64,000 bases of DNA from assembly GCA_036504215.1 (NCBI GenBank), contig DASXVO010000054.1, positions 62,001 through 126,000 of the forward strand, given 5' to 3'. A model generated the notes under the pieces. It did not search any database. It worked only from the letters and a program-made list of their open reading frames with translations, and was not told the DNA's origin. The position numbers and the translations under genes were made by a program. Below, piece by piece: positions 42,727 to 51,457 of the stretch (its first letter is position 1; the number at the start of each line of letters is the position of its first letter). Source of the DNA: Vicinamibacterales bacterium (lineage in GTDB: Bacteria > Acidobacteriota > Vicinamibacteria > Vicinamibacterales > Fen-181).

Positions 42727-43434
42727 CTATCGAGGCTGCAGAAGCGAGGCGCCCGATCGGCCCTCGGGCGTGATGGTGTACCCGTCGCCGCGGACGGTGT
42801 GCACGTAGTGGGGATTTCCGGGGTCCGGTTCGATCTTCTTGCGCAGGCGGGCGATCGCGTTGTCGACCAGACGCGTCGCGGGCATGTCCGGGTAGCCCCA
42901 GACCTCGCGCAACAGTTCGTGGCGCGAGACCACCCGTCCTCGGCGCTCGGCCAGGTACCGGAGCAGCGTGAACTCGCGGTGCGTGAAGTGCACCTCCTCC
43001 GGGCCGAGCCGCGCCGTCATCGACTGGAAGTCGATGGTCACCGGGCCGAGTGCGAGCTGTTCGACATCGGGACTCGACCGGCGCAGCACGTTGTGCACCC
43101 GGGCCATCAGTTCCTCGATGTCGAACGGCTTGGTGACGTAGTCGTCCACGCCGAGTTTCAGGCCCTTGAGCTTGTCGGTCTTCTGCCCCCTGGCGGTCAG
43201 CATGATGATTGGGGTCGGGCCGCCCTGGCGCAGGAGGCCGACAAGTTCGAAGCCGTCGCGCCCGGGCAGCATGACGTCGAGAATCACCAGATCCGGGGCG
43301 AACTCACGAGCGACATTCAACGCGAGATTGCCATCGCCGACGCACTTGACGTCGAACCCCTCGAAGGCGAGGTTGTCGGACAGCATCCACCCGAGCGCCG
43401 AGTCGTCTTCAACGACGAGAATCCGCTTCTTCAT
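42727..43434 (-). CDS. OmpR-family response regulator
   Basis: A 235-residue regulator. Receiver domain: VVEDDSALG, phosphoacceptor Asp53 in LVILDVMLPGRDGFEL, IIMLTARG, DDYVTKPFDIEEL. The winged-helix effector domain (about 130-228) has VHFTHREFTLLRYLAERRGR, VVSRHELLREVWG, TRLVDNAIARLRKKIEPD and VHTVRGDGYTI. It overlaps the kinase gene by 26 bp. It is the last gene of the TAXI-kinase-regulator operon and lies directly upstream of ggt, whose promoter carries a direct repeat suited to this type of regulator. Confidence 0.95.
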   Translation of the reverse strand: MKKRILVVEDDSALGWMLSDNLAFEGFDVKCVGDGNLALNVAREFAPDLVILDVMLPGRDGFELVGLLRQGGPTPIIMLTARGQKTDKLKGLKLGVDDYVTKPFDIEELMARVHNVLRRSSPDVEQLALGPVTIDFQSMTARLGPEEVHFTHREFTLLRYLAERRGRVVSRHELLREVWGYPDMPATRLVDNAIARLRKKIEPDPGNPHYVHTVRGDGYTITPEGRSGASLLQPR

Positions 43435-45115
43435 GCCGTCCCCCGGCCGCTGGCAACGTGAGACTGACCGTCGTGCCCGAGCCCGCTTCGCTCGTGATGG
43501 TCAACGTGCCCCCGTGATCCCGCGCGATGCGGTTCGCGATGGCGAGCCCGAGGCCGCTGCCACCGGGTCCCGCGCCGCGTCCGCGCACGAATCGTCGCGT
43601 CACCTGCGTGATCTCGTCCGGCGGGATGCCCATCCCATGATCGCTCACCTCGACGACAACCGCCTGGCCGACCGGTCGCGCGCCGATGGCGAGCCACTTG
43701 TCTTCCTTCGAGTATCGAATGGCATTGTCGACGAGGTTGTCGAGGAGGAGCGCGCAGGCCGTGCGATCGGCGCGGACGGGCGGCAGGTCGTTCGCGAGGT
43801 CCACGTGCAACTCGAACCCCGCCCCCGTGAGCGCCGCTCGGAACCCGCTCAGCACGTCATCGACGAGCGTGTGCACGTCGACCGACTCGTACGTGTAGAC
43901 CTCCGTCATGTCGGTGACCCGCGCGTAGGCCAGCAGGTTGTCCACGAGCCGGGCGAGCCGCTTCGATTCCTGGACGACCAGGTGGGCGTACGTTGCGAGC
44001 GACTCGGGACTGTTCAGGCGCCCACGCGCGATAGTGTCGCCGGCCGTGCGGATGCTCGAGATCGGCGTCTTCAGTTCGTGCGTCACGGTCTGCACGAAGT
44101 CCGATCGCAGTTCGGCGAGCCGGGCGCTGGCGCGAGTCGCCCGTGCGGTCAGGATCAAGCCGACGGCCAGTGTCGCGGTGGCGATGCCGGCCACAACGAG
44201 TGTCTCGCTGCTCCCCCGCAGCGCCTCGGTGAGCGTCGGATCGGATCCGCCGGCCGCGATCACGCTCCATTGCCTGCGTGTGAGGTCAGCCGGCGACTCC
44301 ACGGCGACGAGGCCAGCGTCGAAGAAGAACAGGGAGAAGGTGCGACGGGCGGTCGGTTCTGCGAGAACGCCCGTCAACGTTCCAGCGACTCGCTCGCCGC
44401 GGTCGTCGAGGACCGCGAGGACTTGCGCGGATCGGGCTCCACCGATGCGCGCCACCTGTCGAGTGACGTCGGGGAAGTACGAGCGCGCCACCCAGGCGAG
44501 GTTCACCGTGAAACCGAAGACCCCCTCGAGTTGCTGGCGCTCGGCATCGCGGTACAGCAGGCGCGCGACGACCTGGTACGGCGCCTCGCCGAGGCGCGCT
44601 TCAAATATCGAAAAGCGGCGGCGGCCGACGGCGTCGCGCTGGATACGGCGCATGAGCAGGTCGGCGACCGCCTGGTCGTACTCGACAATCGCCGGGAACC
44701 GGTTAGGACCAGCCGCGCCTGGCATCCATGCCGGCCGGCGATCGGAACGATTCAGGAAGACCACCGACGAGGGCGTCGCCGACCCGCGCCACGCGAAGAA
44801 CGACTCGGGGTACGGATAGCGGGCGAAGGCGCTGGCGGCGAATGTCCGCACGTCGTAGGGCGGGTCCAGCATGAACTTGTCCCACTGCGCCGAGCCCAGC
44901 ACCGTCGCCTGAACACCTCGCATGTCGCGGCCGAGTGCCGTTGCCAGCCGGTCGGCCGCTTCCGCCGCCCGCTGCGACGCCAGCAGCTTGGCGCTCTCGC
45001 GCCACCCTTCGATGGCCCGGAAGCCGAACCACGCAAACGCCACGAACGCCGCGACGACGGCGACCACCAGCGCCGAGGTCAGCAGCCGAGAGGCTCTGCC
45101 GGTGATCGCCGTCAT
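43409..45115 (-). CDS. Membrane sensor histidine kinase linked to a TAXI binding protein
   Basis: A 568-residue kinase. TM1 (LLTSALVVAVVAAFVAFAWF), a large extracytoplasmic sensor of about 270 residues (35-310), TM2 (TLVVAGIATATLAVGLIL), a HisKA motif SDFVQTVTHELKTPISSIRT, then an ATPase domain with N-box LLDNLVDNAIRYSK, VVVEVSDHGMGIPP and GPGGSGLGLAIANRIARDHG. No HAMP is obvious. ATGA overlaps the upstream gene for a TAXI solute-binding protein, so kinase and binding protein are made together. Most natural reading: the liganded TAXI lipoprotein contacts the sensor domain. Confidence 0.92.
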   Translation of the reverse strand: MTAITGRASRLLTSALVVAVVAAFVAFAWFGFRAIEGWRESAKLLASQRAAEAADRLATALGRDMRGVQATVLGSAQWDKFMLDPPYDVRTFAASAFARYPYPESFFAWRGSATPSSVVFLNRSDRRPAWMPGAAGPNRFPAIVEYDQAVADLLMRRIQRDAVGRRRFSIFEARLGEAPYQVVARLLYRDAERQQLEGVFGFTVNLAWVARSYFPDVTRQVARIGGARSAQVLAVLDDRGERVAGTLTGVLAEPTARRTFSLFFFDAGLVAVESPADLTRRQWSVIAAGGSDPTLTEALRGSSETLVVAGIATATLAVGLILTARATRASARLAELRSDFVQTVTHELKTPISSIRTAGDTIARGRLNSPESLATYAHLVVQESKRLARLVDNLLAYARVTDMTEVYTYESVDVHTLVDDVLSGFRAALTGAGFELHVDLANDLPPVRADRTACALLLDNLVDNAIRYSKEDKWLAIGARPVGQAVVVEVSDHGMGIPPDEITQVTRRFVRGRGAGPGGSGLGLAIANRIARDHGGTLTITSEAGSGTTVSLTLPAAGGRHEEADSRR

Positions 45116-46095
45116 CGCGACAACTCCCGTTCCCGGTAGTACCGCGCGGCGCCGTCGTGCAACGGGATCGGCGTGGCCGGCGCCTGGTCAACATCCATCA
45201 GCGTGAGCATCGAGAGCGACGGCAGGATCTCGAAGAAGCGCAAGGTGAACTCGTGCACCAGCGATTCGTCGAGGCTCTTGCGACAGATCAGCAGGTTGTC
45301 CACGCCAATGGTCTGGATCGGATCGGGATGGCCGGGGTAGGTTCCGCCCGGGATCACCGCGGTGCGGTAGAACGGATAGTCGTGACGCAGGCGTTCGATC
45401 GCGGGCCCGGTCAGCGGCATGAGGCGGGCACCGGCCGCGGTCGAGAGACGCACCGACGCCATCGGGTCGCCGCCGGTGACGAACATCGCATCGAGCGTGC
45501 CCGCCGCGAGCCGGCTGCCGGCCTCGACATATCGCAGTGGTTCGAGCCGCACCGCGGAGCCGTCGATGCCAAGCGCAGCGAGAACGATGTCGGCGGTCAG
45601 TGCGGAGCCGCTGCCCGGAAGGCCGACCCCGATGCGGTGGCCCCGCAGTTCGGCGGGCTCGCGAATACCGGAGTCAGCGCGGACCACGAGGTGCACAGGA
45701 GTGAGTTCCAGCACAGCGATCCCTCGGAGTTCTCCGAAGGAGTCCTCATGCCTCTCGAGCCGTCCGGCATATGCCATGTACGCCACGTCCGCGTACGACA
45801 GGCCGACGTCGGCGTCGCCCCGCTGCAGGGCTTCGACATTCGTGACCGACCCGACGCTGTCGCGGACCTGGACGTCCAGTGAGCGTGACGCCTGACTGTA
45901 CGCGCGCCCGAGCGCCTGCCCAAGAGGATAGAAGCCGGCGCCGGGCGTGCCGGTGGTCAGTCGTACCACGGAGCGTGGCGCAGCGGGCACCGTCTGGTGA
46001 CAGCCCACCGCGGCGAACGCCATCATGCCGATTGCGCCTGCAGCCAGGACACGGAACGAGCCGCTCTTTCCGCCACCTCGTCGTCCACCCACCAT
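45112..46095 (-). CDS. TAXI-family (TRAP-associated) solute-binding lipoprotein
   Basis: A 327-residue binding protein. Signal RVLAAGAIGMMAFAAVGC with lipobox AAVGC, so it is probably tethered to the membrane. TAXI hallmarks: VVRLTTGTPGAGFYPLGQAL, VRDSVGSVTNVEALQRGDAD, VGLSYADVAYMAY, HLVVRADSGIREPAELRGHR, IGVGLPGSGSALTADIVLAA, MFVTGGDPMASV. Family ligands are commonly glutamate or other organic acids. Unlike usual TAXI genes it is not next to a fused DctQM permease but overlaps a sensor kinase gene. It may be a sensory binding protein, and possibly also serve the DctM-like permease encoded 5 kb downstream. Confidence 0.88.
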   Translation of the reverse strand: MVGGRRGGGKSGSFRVLAAGAIGMMAFAAVGCHQTVPAAPRSVVRLTTGTPGAGFYPLGQALGRAYSQASRSLDVQVRDSVGSVTNVEALQRGDADVGLSYADVAYMAYAGRLERHEDSFGELRGIAVLELTPVHLVVRADSGIREPAELRGHRIGVGLPGSGSALTADIVLAALGIDGSAVRLEPLRYVEAGSRLAAGTLDAMFVTGGDPMASVRLSTAAGARLMPLTGPAIERLRHDYPFYRTAVIPGGTYPGHPDPIQTIGVDNLLICRKSLDESLVHEFTLRFFEILPSLSMLTLMDVDQAPATPIPLHDGAARYYRERELSR

Positions 46096-46161
46096 CCGCG
46101 AAGGCTACCTCCGCGGGCTTCAACGCGTCCAGCGAGAATGTCCCGCCCCCGGGCCGGCCGC

Positions 46162-46963
46162 CTACTGATCCGCCAGCTTGAACGCGGCCAGATAGCCGAG
46201 ACGCGCGATGTCGGCCATCACGTCCGGGTTGATTCGGTAGATCGTGTCCCCGAGTTGGTGGTACGCCTGGTGTGGACCGTTCGACGAGCACGTCAGCGCC
46301 GGAATCCCCTTCGCCATGAACGGCGCGAAGTCGCTGCCGCCGTCCGACGGCCGCAGCGGGCTCGAGTCCTTCAGCGTCTTTGCGACCGCCTCGGCCTCGT
46401 CCAGGATCCGCTTCACCGCGGCCGGCTCCGGGCTGAAACTGCAGGCCGCGCCCTCGCCCTCTCCGGCCATGTCGAAATTGACCATCGCCGCCGGTTTGCC
46501 GAGGTCGCCTGGCAGGTGCGTGACGAAATACTCGGATCCCTTCAGCCCCATCTCCTCGCCGCCGAACAGTGCGATCACCACCGAACGCTTCGGCTTCCTG
46601 TCGAGCAGCGCCATCGCGCGGCCGATCTCCATCGCCACCGCGGTGCCCGACGCATTGTCGTTCGCGCCCGGGTAGTAACCGGCGCCGAGTGAGCCGCAGT
46701 GGTCCATGTGGCCGCCCATCACCACGTAGTCCTGCCGCAACGCCGGATCCGATCCCTCGACGATGCCGATCACGTTGTAGCCGGTGCCGCTGGCGACGTG
46801 GGTGGACTGGACGCTGACGCGGACGGTCGATGAGGTTGTGAAGGACAGCGGCCGCTTTCATCGAGATGATGGCTGGCCTGAAGCCGGCCTGCCAGTCGCC
46901 GTTCGGGTTGGCGACGGGCCGATCGGGAATGTAGATGATGCCGGGCGCGCCGCAGTGTCGCAT
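46162..46963 (-). pseudogene. Frameshifted, 5'-truncated M28 family peptidase
   Basis: The main frame (46162-46773) gives the catalytic domain of an M28 aminopeptidase: VVMGGHMDHCGSLGAGYYPG, GANDNASGTAVAMEIG, VIALFGGEEMGLKGSEYF, FDMAGEGEG and the late His in GPHQAYHQLGDTIYRI. All five zinc ligands appear present. Upstream, another frame (to 46963) reads MRHCGAPGIIYIPDRPVANP and FRPAIISMKAAAVLHNLI, the PA-like domain of the same family. The correct frame resumes as STVRVSVQSTHVASGTGYNV after a shift near 46840. Nothing recognisable precedes MRHCG (an in-frame stop lies five codons before), so signal peptide and N-terminus are lost. Inactive unless the short form is expressed. Confidence 0.75.
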
Positions 46964-46998
46964 CTCGCCAATAGACTATCTCACTGAGACACATTCCT

Positions 46999-47054
46999 GA
47001 GATACGGCCACATTTGTCGCATAGTGAACCGAAACGCCCATGAGATCGTATCTC
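46999..47054. promoter_or_regulatory. Candidate PadR operator (inverted repeat)
   Basis: GAGATACG (46999-47006) and CGTATCTC (47047-47054) are perfect inverted 8-mers 40 bp apart, in an unusually AT-rich stretch just before the PadR gene (ATG 47090). GAGTATCG at 47075-47082 is a related half-site. PadR regulators usually repress their own operon from such sites, but the wide spacing leaves this uncertain. Confidence 0.35.
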
Positions 47055-47089
47055 TTGCAGAAGATAATCTACTGGAGTATCGTGTGTTC

Positions 47090-47443
47090 ATGCCGAAACG
47101 AGGAGCCGCCCCGCTGGACGGCGAACTGCTGCAGGGAACGCTGGACATGCTCGTGCTCAAGACGCTGATGCTCGGCCCCGCCCACGGCCACACCGTCGCC
47201 CACGCCATCGAGCAGCGCTCCGACGAGGTGCTGCAGGTCGAGTACGGGTCGCTCTACCCGGCGCTGCACCGGCTCGAGGACCGTGGATGGATCGCCTCGT
47301 TCTGGGGGACATCCGAGAACAACCGCCGCGCCCGCTACTACCGCCTCACGCCCGCCGGCCGCAAGCAACTCGTCCGGCAGGAGAGTCGCTGGGACGCGCT
47401 CGTCCAGGCGGTCAACCGCATCGTCAAGCCCGCGACGGAGTGA
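47090..47443 (+). CDS. PadR-family transcriptional regulator
   Basis: A 117-residue winged-helix regulator. From the ATG at 47090 the product starts MPKRGAAPLDGELLQGTLDM, typical of the short PadR proteins coupled to ADOP permeases. Core: LVLKTLMLGPAHGHTVAHAI, VEYGSLYPALHRLEDRGWIA (recognition helix and wing) and RARYYRLTPAGRKQL, with a short C-terminal helix. A start at 47024 would add 22 residues not found in the family. The permease gene begins 4 bp after its stop, so it surely regulates that permease, likely as a repressor. Confidence 0.92.
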   Translation: MPKRGAAPLDGELLQGTLDMLVLKTLMLGPAHGHTVAHAIEQRSDEVLQVEYGSLYPALHRLEDRGWIASFWGTSENNRRARYYRLTPAGRKQLVRQESRWDALVQAVNRIVKPATE

Positions 47444-47447
47444 TCGC

Positions 47448-50141
47448 ATGGGATGGACCCGCTTTCTCCGACGGGGCCGATGGGATGCCGAACGGGCGCT
47501 GGAACTCGAGGCCCACCTCGCGATCGAGACCGACGAGAACATCGCCCGCGGCATGGCGCCCGACGAGGCCCGATGCGCCGCGCATCGGAAGCTCGGGAAC
47601 GTGCTTCGGATTCGCGAGGACATCTACCGTATGAACACCATCGCCAGCCTGGACGCGCTCTGGCGCGACCTGCGTTACGGTGTGAGGCTCCTTCGGCGAA
47701 CGCCCGGCTTCACGGCCGTTGCCGTGCTGTCGCTCACGCTCGGGATCGGCGCCAACGCCGCGATCTTCCAGGTCATCGACGCGGTTCGGCTCCGCGTGCT
47801 CCCCGTAGGTCAGCCCCAGGAACTCGTCGAGGTGCGCATCGCCACACCTCGAAGCCGGGCCGGCAATTTCTACGGCTCGTATGCCGAGCTGACCAACCCG
47901 CAGTGGGAACAGATTCGCGCGCGCCAGCAGGCGTTCACCGGCGTGCTGGCCTGGGGGGCGGAGCGGTTCGATCTGGCACGCGGAGGAGAGGTTCGGAAGG
48001 CGCACGGACTGTACGTCAGCGGGAGTTTCTTCGAGGTGCTCGGCGTGCCGGCGGCGAGGGGCCGGGTCTTCAACGATGCCGACGATCGCCCCGGCTGTGC
48101 GGGTGCCGGCGCCGTGATCAGCCATGCGTTCTGGCAGCGGGAGTACGGCGGAGAGGACGGAGTGCTCGGCCGGAAAGTTCAGTTGGCCGGACACCCATTC
48201 GACATCATCGGCGTCACGCCTCCGACGTTCCATGGCGTCGAGGTCGGCCGATCCTACGACGTGGCCGTGCCCATCTGCGCGGCCGCCGTCCTCGAGCCCG
48301 ACGCCGGGATGATCGAGCAGTCTCACGTATGGTGGCTCTCCGCGATGGGGCGGCTGCGTCCGGCGTGGACGAGCGAGCGCGCGACGGCACATCTGCGCGC
48401 CATCTCGCCGAGCCTGTTCCAGCGCACGCTGTCCGCGTGGTTCGATCCCGAGCAGGCGAAGGACTACCTGGCGTTCAAGCTCGAGGCGGTTTCGTGCTCG
48501 GCCGGGTTTTCGTCTCTTCGCGCGGACTACGGGACGCCCCTCTGGCTCCTTTTCGCGCTGTCAGGGGTGGTGCTGCTCGCGTCGTGCGTCAATCTCGCGA
48601 ACCTCATGCTGGCGAGGGCGGGCACCCGCGAGCGTGAGGTCGGCGTGCGCCTGGCGACCGGCGCGTCGCGTTGGCGGGTCGTCCGCCAACTGTTGACCGA
48701 GAGCGTGCTGCTCGCCGCCATCGGAACGGCGTCGGGTCTTCTGCTGGCCCACGGTCTGAGCGGATTGCTCGTCGCCTCTCTGAGCACCGCACAGGACCCA
48801 GTGTTCATGGACCTCTCGATGGACTGGCGAGTGCTCGGGTTCGCGATCGCGATGGTGATGGTCACGGCGCTGGCATTCGGGCTGACGCCGGCGCTGCGCG
48901 CCACGGCCACGCCGGTCCACCGAATGATGAAGGCCGGAGGCCGGGGCGCGTCGATCGATCGCGGACGCCACGGCCTTCAGGGAACGCTGGTGGTGGTGCA
49001 GGTGGCGTTGTCGATGGTCATGGTGGGCAGTGCCGTGCTGTTTGCGTTGAGCCTGCGCAACCTGGCCACCTTCGACACAGGGCACCGCGTTGACGGGGTT
49101 CTGGCTGCCGAACTCTCGCTGGGGCGCCTGGGCGTGCCGAACGACCGGCTGCCCGCGCTCCATCGAACGCTCATCGAGCGCCTCCGCGCGGTGCCGGGTA
49201 TCGAGTCCGTTGCCCGGACGGCCATCGTGCCCATGGCCGGCATGCAGATGAACGACACCATTCGCGTCGTCAGGGGCACCAGCACCACGCAGCGGGACAC
49301 GTCCTTTCATCGGGTGGGCACTGGCTATTTTCGGACGATGGGGTTGTCCTTCGTCTCGGGCCGGGACTTCGACGATCATGACGACACCCGCTCGAAGCCT
49401 GTCGCCATCGTCAACCGGACATTCGCCGCGCGATTCCTTTCCCCGGCCACCGCGGTCGGAGGTTCGTTCGAGATCCAGACGACGCCTGGCCATTGGATGC
49501 CGTACGAAATCGTCGGCGTGGTCAAAGACGCGGTCTACTCCGACGTGCGCGACCCCGTGCCGCCCGTCGCCTACCTGGCGCTCGATCAGGACGCGGAGCC
49601 CGATCGCGACGCGCGGCTGTTGATTCACTCGCGTCTGCCGCCAACGGTCCTCAGGTCGGCCGTCGGTCGAGCCATTGCCGAGGTGGGGCCCGCGATCTCC
49701 ATCGAGTTCTCCACGCTCTCGGAGATCGTTCGCCACGCCACGCAGCGCGAGCGCATGCTGGCAGCCTTGTCGGCGTCCTTCGGGATCCTGGCAATGGCGT
49801 TGTCGGCGATCGGGATCTACGGCGTCCTGTCGTACCTCGTGGTCAGGCGGCGGCAGGAGATCGGAGTGAGACTCGCCCTTGGCGCGACGCGACTCGCGAT
49901 CGTGCAAATGGTGGCTCGCGAGTCGCTCGGCTGGCTTGGGGCCGGCATCGCACTCGGAGCCGTGCTGGCGGGGCTCGCAGCGACCGCAGCGCGCTCGTTG
50001 CTGTTTGGGTTGACGCCAACCGACCCGACGGCGATGGTCGTGGCTGGCGCGCTGCTGACGATGACCGGCGTGGTGGCCACCATCGTGCCGGCGGTTCGCG
50101 CGGCGCGCCTCCACGCGGCTGGAGCGTTGCGAGAGGAATGA
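47448..50141 (+). CDS. ADOP-family ABC transporter permease (MacB/FtsX-like)
   Basis: An 897-residue permease of the Acidobacterial duplicated orphan permease type. An N-terminal amphipathic module (MGWTRFLRRGRWDAERALEL ... EARCAAHRKLGN) precedes two tandem MacB/FtsX units. Unit one: RLLRRTPGFTAVAVLSLTLG (TM1), a periplasmic core, then LLFALSGVVLLASCVNLANL and EVGVRLATGASRWRVVRQLL. Unit two: LQGTLVVVQVALSMVMVGSA, a second core, then IGIYGVLSYLVVRRRQEIGV and ATIVPAVRAARLHAAGALRE. No ATPase is encoded nearby, as is usual for this class. It may export lipids, peptides or act as a mechanotransmitter. Regulated by the adjacent PadR protein. Confidence 0.9.
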   Translation: MGWTRFLRRGRWDAERALELEAHLAIETDENIARGMAPDEARCAAHRKLGNVLRIREDIYRMNTIASLDALWRDLRYGVRLLRRTPGFTAVAVLSLTLGIGANAAIFQVIDAVRLRVLPVGQPQELVEVRIATPRSRAGNFYGSYAELTNPQWEQIRARQQAFTGVLAWGAERFDLARGGEVRKAHGLYVSGSFFEVLGVPAARGRVFNDADDRPGCAGAGAVISHAFWQREYGGEDGVLGRKVQLAGHPFDIIGVTPPTFHGVEVGRSYDVAVPICAAAVLEPDAGMIEQSHVWWLSAMGRLRPAWTSERATAHLRAISPSLFQRTLSAWFDPEQAKDYLAFKLEAVSCSAGFSSLRADYGTPLWLLFALSGVVLLASCVNLANLMLARAGTREREVGVRLATGASRWRVVRQLLTESVLLAAIGTASGLLLAHGLSGLLVASLSTAQDPVFMDLSMDWRVLGFAIAMVMVTALAFGLTPALRATATPVHRMMKAGGRGASIDRGRHGLQGTLVVVQVALSMVMVGSAVLFALSLRNLATFDTGHRVDGVLAAELSLGRLGVPNDRLPALHRTLIERLRAVPGIESVARTAIVPMAGMQMNDTIRVVRGTSTTQRDTSFHRVGTGYFRTMGLSFVSGRDFDDHDDTRSKPVAIVNRTFAARFLSPATAVGGSFEIQTTPGHWMPYEIVGVVKDAVYSDVRDPVPPVAYLALDQDAEPDRDARLLIHSRLPPTVLRSAVGRAIAEVGPAISIEFSTLSEIVRHATQRERMLAALSASFGILAMALSAIGIYGVLSYLVVRRRQEIGVRLALGATRLAIVQMVARESLGWLGAGIALGAVLAGLAATAARSLLFGLTPTDPTAMVVAGALLTMTGVVATIVPAVRAARLHAAGALREE

Positions 50142-50211
50142 ACCCCGAACCAGCGGTCGACGGTCCTGTTGTTGCCGGCGAGGGCCGCCAGAATCCTGGC
50201 CGAGGTCCGCA

Positions 50212-50358
50212 CTACTTCCGACACAGGTCCAGGATCAGTCTCATCGCCGAGTAGCTCGCGGTATTGCAGAACCCCTGGACCGTCCTGGTGCGATCGGCGT
50301 TGTCGCTCAGCAGCGCGTCCTTGAGCATGAACACATCGTAGCCGAGATTCCAATTCAC
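50212..50358 (-). CDS. Possible 48-residue ORF or gene remnant after the MBL gene
   Basis: A GTG at 50358 overlaps the stop of the metallo-beta-lactamase gene (GTGA). The product reads VNWNLGYDVFMLKDALLSDN, ADRTRTVQGFCNTASYSAMR, LILDLCRK. The composition is protein-like and there is one Cys pair. I do not recognise it; it could be the C-terminal end of a lost gene, or a coupled small protein. It lies in the 213-bp gap between the ADOP permease and the MBL protein. Confidence 0.3.
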   Translation of the reverse strand: MNWNLGYDVFMLKDALLSDNADRTRTVQGFCNTASYSAMRLILDLCRK

Positions 50359-51269
50359 TTTCGCCCGACCTTCTTCAGATCCTCGTAGACCAGGCGCGCG
50401 AACCGTTCGGGGGGCACCGATTCCCTCCGCTTGTAGAGATCCTGCAGCGGATTGGCGGCCACCACTTCCTCCGCCGTGCGGCCGGCGTTCACGAGCGCCT
50501 GAATGCGGTCGCGGACCGTGATCAACAGCTCGCGCGCCGCGCGCACGTCGGCGATGGCGGAGACCGGTCCGTGCCCTGGGATGATCTTGGTCTGGTCGTT
50601 GACCACCGTGAGGATCCGATCGGCGGCGCGGATCATCCCGGCCACCGTTCCGCCGCCCGTGAAATGAATGAACGGGATGCTGGTGGGGAAGAGCAAGTCG
50701 CCGGTGAACAGCACGTTGGCCTTGCGGAAGTAGTAGGCCAGGTCGCCGTCCGAATGCGCGGTCGGCACGTGGATCACCGCGATCTCGTCACCGTTGAAGT
50801 AGATGGTTGTCGGCTCGGTGATGGTCACGGCCGGGAGCGCCTCCGGTTTGCAGGGCGGGACCACGAGCGCCGGGTCGAGCTCCGTGATCCGCTGCTCGAC
50901 GAGCATATGCGGGCGCGATTTTCGGTGCGCCATCACGACGGCGCCGCCGGCGGCAAACACGCCGTTGCTGTCGGCGTGATCGATGTGCCAGTTGGTGTTG
51001 AGCGCAATCTTGACGGGTCGCGGATCGAGCGCGGCAACCGCGGCCTTGACCTTCGCACTCTGCTGGACGAACCCGTTGTCGACGAGCAGAACGCCGTCGG
51101 CGCCGATGCTGACGCCGATGTTGGCGCCCGCGCCGATGAGCATCGAGATCTGGTCGGTAACCTTTACAGTCCTGACCGGGAGCTTGTCCCAATCCTGCGC
51201 CAGGACCGGAGCGCCGAGAGCCGCCGCGAGCGACGCGCACACGAGGATTCCACGGATTCGAGCGGACAT
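50355..51269 (-). CDS. Exported metallo-beta-lactamase-fold protein with altered zinc motif
   Basis: A 304-residue MBL-fold protein. I choose the ATG at 51269 because CAGGAGGTGGTTCG precedes it and a signal peptide follows (MSARIRGILVCASLAAALGA); an upstream start at 51329 has no such support. The usual HxHxDH motif reads NWHIDH (LNTNWHIDHADSN), so the first His is Asn. Other ligands are kept: His in PTAHSDGDLAYYF, Asp in LFTGDLLFP, His in IIPGHGPVS. Loss of a Zn1 ligand suggests mononuclear metal binding or weak activity. Close relatives with NTHWHxDH are often quinoprotein-relay or hydrolase MBLs of unknown substrate. Confidence 0.85.
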   Translation of the reverse strand: MSARIRGILVCASLAAALGAPVLAQDWDKLPVRTVKVTDQISMLIGAGANIGVSIGADGVLLVDNGFVQQSAKVKAAVAALDPRPVKIALNTNWHIDHADSNGVFAAGGAVVMAHRKSRPHMLVEQRITELDPALVVPPCKPEALPAVTITEPTTIYFNGDEIAVIHVPTAHSDGDLAYYFRKANVLFTGDLLFPTSIPFIHFTGGGTVAGMIRAADRILTVVNDQTKIIPGHGPVSAIADVRAARELLITVRDRIQALVNAGRTAEEVVAANPLQDLYKRRESVPPERFARLVYEDLKKVGRK

Positions 51270-51457
51270 CGAACCACCTCCTGTCGGGCCGGACGCCATG
51301 GCGGCAAGCCACAGCCGCCGCTGCCTCACCGCGCCTCCTGGCTGGCCCCACGCGCGTGGCGGACCTCCTCTCCATGTGCGCGCGCGGGCCGAAAGGTGAC
51401 AGGCAGGGAGGCCAGGCGGGTCTGACGGTCGAATCGCCCTGTGGTAGCATCCGCGCG

